NCBI GenBank assembly: GCA_025057795.1
Contig: JANXEP010000051.1
Coordinates: 1-35,855 of the forward strand
Origin: Candidatus Bathyarchaeota archaeon
Lineage (GTDB): Archaea; Thermoproteota; Bathyarchaeia; Bathyarchaeales; UBA233
Direction: 5' to 3'
DNA: 35,855 bases
Part shown: piece after piece, positions 31,253 through 35,855 of the stretch
Layout: the number at the start of each line of letters is the position of its first letter
Numbering within the stretch: the first letter of the stretch is position 1
Program-made: the position numbers and the translations under genes
Notes under the pieces: model-generated
Told to the model about the DNA's origin: nothing
What the model saw: only the letters and a program-made list of their open reading frames with translations
Databases searched by the model: none

Positions 31253-33616
31253 TTATGTAGCCTTTTTTCTAATCATTCTTGGAAGAAGTGTCGGGTCAGG
31301 AATCACTCTCTCCTTCCAATTCTTCTCTTCGAGGACTTTTATTATTTCGTCTTTCATGGTTACCGGTATGTCAGCAACTGTTCTTATGAATAAATGAATG
31401 TCGTCGGGCAATGTGCCGTAAAAACGCTTATGCATGTCTACATAATGGGTGAGTTTAATAGATCTGCCTTTCGAAGTGTCGTTGGGTCTCATGCATAGTT
31501 TGGCAGCTTTAACCATAGCTTCTTCTTTAGTCTCAGCAGCCGTGAACAGATGTTCAGGTGCCGGCCCGCCATACACTTTTTCACCAGTTCTTGCATCGTA
31601 AACATACCAGGATTCTTCTTTGTCGGCTCTTCCCAAAAGCATACGGCGGTATTTGCCGCCATGGGGGCCAACTATAACTGGGACGCCAAGCCTCCAGAAG
31701 CCTGCCGCTATAGCTGCAGCCTTTTGAGAATAAGCACCCCATGCTATGCCCACTGCGCCTACCCGGTTATGTATGTAGTCAGCTATTTCTTCATAGTTGC
31801 CTCTGAGGTTGCGTTTCGCGAATATGTTGGCAATTTTTATCGCCGCCCCTGCTATGTGGGAATTTGCAACGCAAGAGCCCACATTGACTACGCCGCCTGC
31901 GGCGAATTCTCCTGGGAACTCTTCGTAAATGGTTTTACCCTCTTCATTTTTGTACATTCCAATAGCCATCGCTGCACATCCGGATGCCACCACTATGTAA
32001 CGTCTTTTTGCGAATTCACGGCACATCTCAGCGACTTCTCGGCCTCCTCTAGGATAGTTGGAGCAGCCCACCATTGCTATTACTCCAGGAATTTCACCGA
32101 GCACTATTGGACTGCCAACTTTTCGTATTTCCAAGTCTTGTATGGCGCCTCTTCCAGCCCTGCACTTGTAGATTTCCGATTTCAGTTTCTGTTCGCCAGC
32201 TTTTATTATGAAACTGTGAACGGGCAAGTCTACTGGGCATGATTGTTCGCAGCGGCCGCATCCTACACAAGCTTCGTAGAGTTCGGCAAGCTTATCCAGT
32301 GAGCCTTGAAGGGCAGCGTTTATCGCTTCGGTAATATCAAGGTCTTGGGGGCATGCACGCCTACAGAGGTTGCATTGGCGGCAGGTAACCGCCATATTTA
32401 TAATTTCGTCAACCTCTGGAAGAGCTTTCAGTTTCTTTCGCAGAGGAGCAACCCTAAGGGCTGCTTCAACAGCTACCTTGCCAACCTTTTCAGGGTCTAA
32501 GATTAAAACGCCTGGGGTTTTGCCGCTTACAAGGTCTTCCACTATGGATTCTACACTATCATTGGTACGGTTTGGAAGGCCCATGCAGTTTTTCTCTGAA
32601 GTAACTATGACGGGTGCTTTAACTTTGCCAGCCTCGTTGAAAACGTCGCATCTTATGCATTGTTCGTCAAGAATCACCAAGTCGGCAATGCCGCTCCTTA
32701 TGAAACGCAGTTGCCAAGAAATAGGCCCGATGATTTTACCACGTGAGTAATAACGTGTGATGTCATGTGCGGTGCAGCATAAACCTACAACTTCGATTTT
32801 ATCGTTTAACGCATTGTCAGTGATATAATCAATAATTCCGATAGAAGGAATAACGTTGTGGCCTATGCATAGTATCACTGGTTTAGATGAGTCTACGGTG
32901 CCGTACCCTAAATCCACCAGAGGAGCTTCGGGATCTGCCTTTGGAAAACCATAGGCAGCAATCTGGGCTATATCAGCAACCTCCAATCCGACATGATCAA
33001 TCATCCCAGTATGAAAAACTTTTGACTCGAAGTCGAGATTGTTTCCTTCTTGCCCAGTATGAGTTGAGGCTAAAAGCTGAGTAATCTGGTTTTCAACATA
33101 ATCTAAAACCTCTTCTAAATCACCCAAAGTTTCAGGTTTAATGCCACAAACGAGGCGAATTATAGGCGCCTCAACTTGAACATTTAACCCGCCCACATCT
33201 AATGGGGTGTCACGGCCGAACTTTTCGATTAAATGTTCCACCATGTGACGGGCATGCGCCGTATGCGTGGCCGCGCCAATACAGCAAGCTAACAACACTA
33301 TTCTAGATTGTTGCCCAGCCATATCTATCCCGCATGCACCGCGCTTGTTCCCAGTTAAGTCGCACTTACCAAAAGTGCACAGGCAACATAAGTCACAGAA
33401 TGGCATGTAAAAGGGCTTGTAACGCTTTAGCAGTTTCATATCCCACTCTCTTAGGGTGGTCACTGATGGAAAAGGCGTTGGTCCCATGGGTTCCGCCCAT
33501 GTATCCACCGTGACTTTTCCAAGCCCTACTTCAAGATTTTTGATAATGCCTGCGTCAGTTTTCAACTCGTCGATTTTGATGCGGACGTTTTTGTTAAACA
33601 AAACAGTTGCCCCCAT
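31253..33616 (-). CDS. cdhA: Anaerobic CO dehydrogenase alpha subunit (Ni-Fe-S, archaeal type)
   Basis: A 787-residue protein. N-terminal B/D-cluster cysteines occur at C74, C77, C78, C80, C85 and C95. Two ferredoxin-type clusters typical of archaeal CdhA lie at C412/415/418/422 (CRQCNLCRRACP) and C450/453/456/460. C-cluster candidates are H253 in GHNV, C280/C281, C320, C518 in GCSNY, C547 in SGCAAMA and C582 in GSCVANSHIA. It interconverts CO2 and CO for acetyl-CoA synthesis. Its usual partner CdhB is present only as a domain of the NuoF fusion. About 110 bases separate it from cooC, with a possible own promoter. Confidence 0.97.
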   Translation of the reverse strand: MGATVLFNKNVRIKIDELKTDAGIIKNLEVGLGKVTVDTWAEPMGPTPFPSVTTLREWDMKLLKRYKPFYMPFCDLCCLCTFGKCDLTGNKRGACGIDMAGQQSRIVLLACCIGAATHTAHARHMVEHLIEKFGRDTPLDVGGLNVQVEAPIIRLVCGIKPETLGDLEEVLDYVENQITQLLASTHTGQEGNNLDFESKVFHTGMIDHVGLEVADIAQIAAYGFPKADPEAPLVDLGYGTVDSSKPVILCIGHNVIPSIGIIDYITDNALNDKIEVVGLCCTAHDITRYYSRGKIIGPISWQLRFIRSGIADLVILDEQCIRCDVFNEAGKVKAPVIVTSEKNCMGLPNRTNDSVESIVEDLVSGKTPGVLILDPEKVGKVAVEAALRVAPLRKKLKALPEVDEIINMAVTCRQCNLCRRACPQDLDITEAINAALQGSLDKLAELYEACVGCGRCEQSCPVDLPVHSFIIKAGEQKLKSEIYKCRAGRGAIQDLEIRKVGSPIVLGEIPGVIAMVGCSNYPRGGREVAEMCREFAKRRYIVVASGCAAMAIGMYKNEEGKTIYEEFPGEFAAGGVVNVGSCVANSHIAGAAIKIANIFAKRNLRGNYEEIADYIHNRVGAVGIAWGAYSQKAAAIAAGFWRLGVPVIVGPHGGKYRRMLLGRADKEESWYVYDARTGEKVYGGPAPEHLFTAAETKEEAMVKAAKLCMRPNDTSKGRSIKLTHYVDMHKRFYGTLPDDIHLFIRTVADIPVTMKDEIIKVLEEKNWKERVIPDPTLLPRMIRKKAT

Positions 33617-33658
33617 ATCTTCATATAGCTTAAAGAATAAAACTTTGGAACACTGTTT

Positions 33659-33669
33659 CTTAAACTTTT
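33659..33669 (-). promoter_or_regulatory. Possible promoter of cdhA
   Basis: On the minus strand AAAAGTTTAAG, a TATA-like element with an A-rich lead, lies about 45-50 bases before the cdhA ATG at 33616. This predicts a leader of roughly 20 bases. It would let the structural genes be expressed apart from cooC. Confidence 0.35.
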
Positions 33670-33725
33670 CTAGCGGTTTCCGTAAAATACTGAAAGGGGA
33701 GTGGAAATTGGAAAGAGAGGTTCAA

Positions 33726-34493
33726 CTATTTGGCGTAGCCCGCGTTCTCCATTATTTTCTTGACGGAAAGATATGCTGGAGTGTAAGGCGGCAAGTTCAG
33801 GAGGGGTTCGCCCGCGAGAACATATTTTTCAACATTCTCATCGTGGGAAATTTTCCCCAAAAACTTAAACCTTAAAACCCTTCTAGCATGCTCTTCTAGA
33901 CTTTCCGGAAACCTGAAACCGCCAACAACGTAGAAGTTTTTGAAGGCGATTTTGACTTCGTTGGCTACACGGTAGGCGCGTTCCACGTGTTCGAAGGATT
34001 TTTTGGAAGGGTCTATAACGTCGAAGATGTCGTCTACTTTGGAGGTTATCCTCCTGTTTAAGTGTTCTAAGCCGGCTGGCGAGTCTATTAAAACGTACTT
34101 GTAATTTTTTGTTAAGGATTCCAAGGCTCCTTTTAGGGCGGCGTTTGGGAGGCAGTAGCACCCCTCAACCCATTTGGTTCCAAGAGCTATAAAGTCAAAG
34201 TGTTCGCCCTCATACATTCCCTGCGCCCATATCCTGCTTTCGATGCGTTCGGTGGGCGGCACCCCGACGGTTGTTCCGCCCTCTACGAGGAAGGTTTCCA
34301 CAAGAAGCTCTGAAATGGATTTTTTACCCTTCTCGTGGAGGTCTACGCCAACCATTTCGCCCAAGTTTTGGTCTGGGTCGGCATCAACCAGCAGCAGAGG
34401 GGCTTCTCCTGTCTCAATAAAGTATTTTGCCATTAGGGCGACGAAGCTTGTTTTCCCCGTGCCGCCTCTGCCCATGGTGACGAGAATCTTCAA
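33726..34493 (-). CDS. CooC-family nickel-insertion ATPase, copy 1 (variant Walker A)
   Basis: A 255-residue MinD/CooC-type ATPase starting at TTG. The P-loop is GRGGTGKT at 8-15; the family's signature first lysine (KGGxGKT) is replaced by arginine. Switch residues DADPD lie at 38-42. The nickel-binding C-x-C is C112-Y-C114. CooC proteins bind Ni(II) and, with ATP hydrolysis, load it into CO dehydrogenase. It lies between a second CooC and cdhA on the same strand. The arginine change might alter dimerisation or ATPase activity. Confidence 0.88.
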   Translation of the reverse strand: MKILVTMGRGGTGKTSFVALMAKYFIETGEAPLLLVDADPDQNLGEMVGVDLHEKGKKSISELLVETFLVEGGTTVGVPPTERIESRIWAQGMYEGEHFDFIALGTKWVEGCYCLPNAALKGALESLTKNYKYVLIDSPAGLEHLNRRITSKVDDIFDVIDPSKKSFEHVERAYRVANEVKIAFKNFYVVGGFRFPESLEEHARRVLRFKFLGKISHDENVEKYVLAGEPLLNLPPYTPAYLSVKKIMENAGYAK

Positions 34494-34537
34494 GGCGCTC
34501 TAACCCCTTGTTAGGTATACGTCTATTGTTCAACTTA

Positions 34538-35317
34538 TTAGGCGTTTCCCAGCATTAGCCTTTCACAAAGCTTTTCTATGGCTTTTAAGGCTTCAGAACC
34601 CTCATATTTTAGGGGTGTTTCTCCCCGCATTTCAGCCTCCACAACCTTCGGGTCGAAGGGTACATAGCCCAAAACTTTCAAGCCGTTTTCCAAGGCGAAC
34701 TTTTCAACAACTCCCTTCTGAACCTCGTTTTCAATTTTGTTTCCAACAAGGCTTATCTGTCCCATTCCAGCTTTGACGCCAAGCTCATGGATGCTCTTAG
34801 CAGTTTCAAGGGATTTCATGTTCGCGTTAACAACCACCAACATGTTGTCCACATGCTGCGCCGTGCCCCGCCCCATATGCTCCACTCCGGCTTCCATATC
34901 CAAGACCACTGCCTCGCCGCGCTCCACAACCAAATGGCGCAGAAGCGAGCGCACAACAGCGTTTGCCGGGCAAGTGCATCCAGAGCCCATGCTACGAACC
35001 GTGCCCATAACGATGAGGTTGACGCCTAAGGGCGTCCTAACCGAATAGTCTCTTACGATGTCGTCAACGGTGAAGGTTAAACGGTAAACCCCGCTGTAGC
35101 CCGTGCTTGTTTTAGATTCTACAAGCTCCTTATTCTCTGAAATGGGCACTATTTTACGAGCCTCTTCAGGGTGCAAGCCCAAAGTTAAAGCCAAATTAGG
35201 CGAAGGGTCAGCATCAATAGCAATAGTCTTATATCCTTTCTTAGCGAGGAAATAGGCTAAACTGGCAGCGATGAGGGTTTTTCCAACACCGCCCTTTCCA
35301 GAAACAGCAACTTTCAT
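34538..35317 (-). CDS. cooC: CooC-family nickel-insertion ATPase, copy 2
   Basis: The frame can start at GTG 35332, but ATG 35317 gives the expected opening MKVAVSGKGGVGKT (259 residues). It has a standard deviant Walker A with the signature lysine, switch residues DADPSPN, and the nickel-binding C114-T-C116 in GSGCTCPAN. It is the closest match to characterised CooC and should load nickel into CdhA and perhaps CdhC. It is the first gene of the CODH/ACS locus, 44 bases before the variant copy. Confidence 0.93.
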   Translation of the reverse strand: MKVAVSGKGGVGKTLIAASLAYFLAKKGYKTIAIDADPSPNLALTLGLHPEEARKIVPISENKELVESKTSTGYSGVYRLTFTVDDIVRDYSVRTPLGVNLIVMGTVRSMGSGCTCPANAVVRSLLRHLVVERGEAVVLDMEAGVEHMGRGTAQHVDNMLVVVNANMKSLETAKSIHELGVKAGMGQISLVGNKIENEVQKGVVEKFALENGLKVLGYVPFDPKVVEAEMRGETPLKYEGSEALKAIEKLCERLMLGNA

Positions 35318-35533
35318 AGGGGTCCCTTTCACAAAGCGAAAGTTTATCGGAACTTTTCTTTTCTACTTGCCATAGGCTCAGCTATTAATTCGTAATGATA
35401 GGGGTAATTCGCTAATTCACCAGCTAAATTAAACATGTCGGATGCTGGCTCAACTGCTGAATCTTTCGTTGCTCTTTTGGGGCGGGGCAATGTTGCTCCT
35501 CAGTTCAATTAACCTATTGCGTTGTAATAAATA

Positions 35534-35855
<322 letters not shown>

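Overview
The window is archaeal, and its gene set fits an uncultured anaerobic, Wood-Ljungdahl-type member of the Thermoproteota, probably Bathyarchaeia. That placement is inferred from gene content, not from a marker tree. Archaeal hallmarks are an archaeosine tRNA-guanine transglycosylase, a SmAP3-type Lsm protein, an aCPSF2 beta-CASP RNase, archaemetzincin, a presenilin-type protease, deoxyhypusine synthase and an archaeal-type CODH/ACS (Cdh) locus. Genes are dense, often start at TTG or GTG, and commonly overlap by 4 bases. I found no rRNA, tRNA, CRISPR array or insertion sequence.

Left part (1-7880, all minus strand). A truncated UDP-GlcNAc 2-epimerase gene sits at the edge. Upstream of it lies a compact run of three toxin-antitoxin modules read in the order RHH antitoxin, PIN toxin, HEPN, MNT, antitoxin, RelE. 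Next comes an envelope or surface-glycan group: a DUF1616-type membrane protein with permuted domains, a GalE-like epimerase, a small membrane protein, a CPBP protease and a DUF457-GT2 fusion. A short PLMP/RRXRR-domain protein follows, with a structured non-coding stretch upstream of it.

Middle part (8321-21679). A two-gene molybdenum hydroxylase without a FAD subunit is followed by glmM-glmU, a zinc-ribbon protein, SmAP3, a PAC2 protein, TgtA, a PHP phosphoesterase, aCPSF2, archaemetzincin and a presenilin-like protease. A 59-residue CooT nickel protein, too small for most gene callers, closes this part.

Right part (21814-35855). A 2[4Fe-4S] ferredoxin gene faces a ten-gene minus-strand locus: cooC, cooC, cdhA, NuoG/FrhB-like fusion, nuoE-like, nuoF-cdhB fusion, a 61-residue CdhC N-terminal paralogue, cdhC, cdhD, cdhE. 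The window ends in a truncated deoxyhypusine synthase gene.

The most striking system is this CODH/ACS locus. The only CdhB (epsilon) domain in the window is fused to the C-terminus of a NuoF-like NADH-binding flavoprotein. That protein is encoded beside a NuoE-like subunit and a fusion of a NuoG/HoxU-like iron-sulfur domain with an FrhB-like flavodomain. Together they suggest a CO dehydrogenase/acetyl-CoA synthase physically wired to NAD(P) and perhaps to F420, possibly by flavin-based electron bifurcation. Nickel for the C- and A-clusters would come from two CooC ATPases and CooT, encoded on either side.
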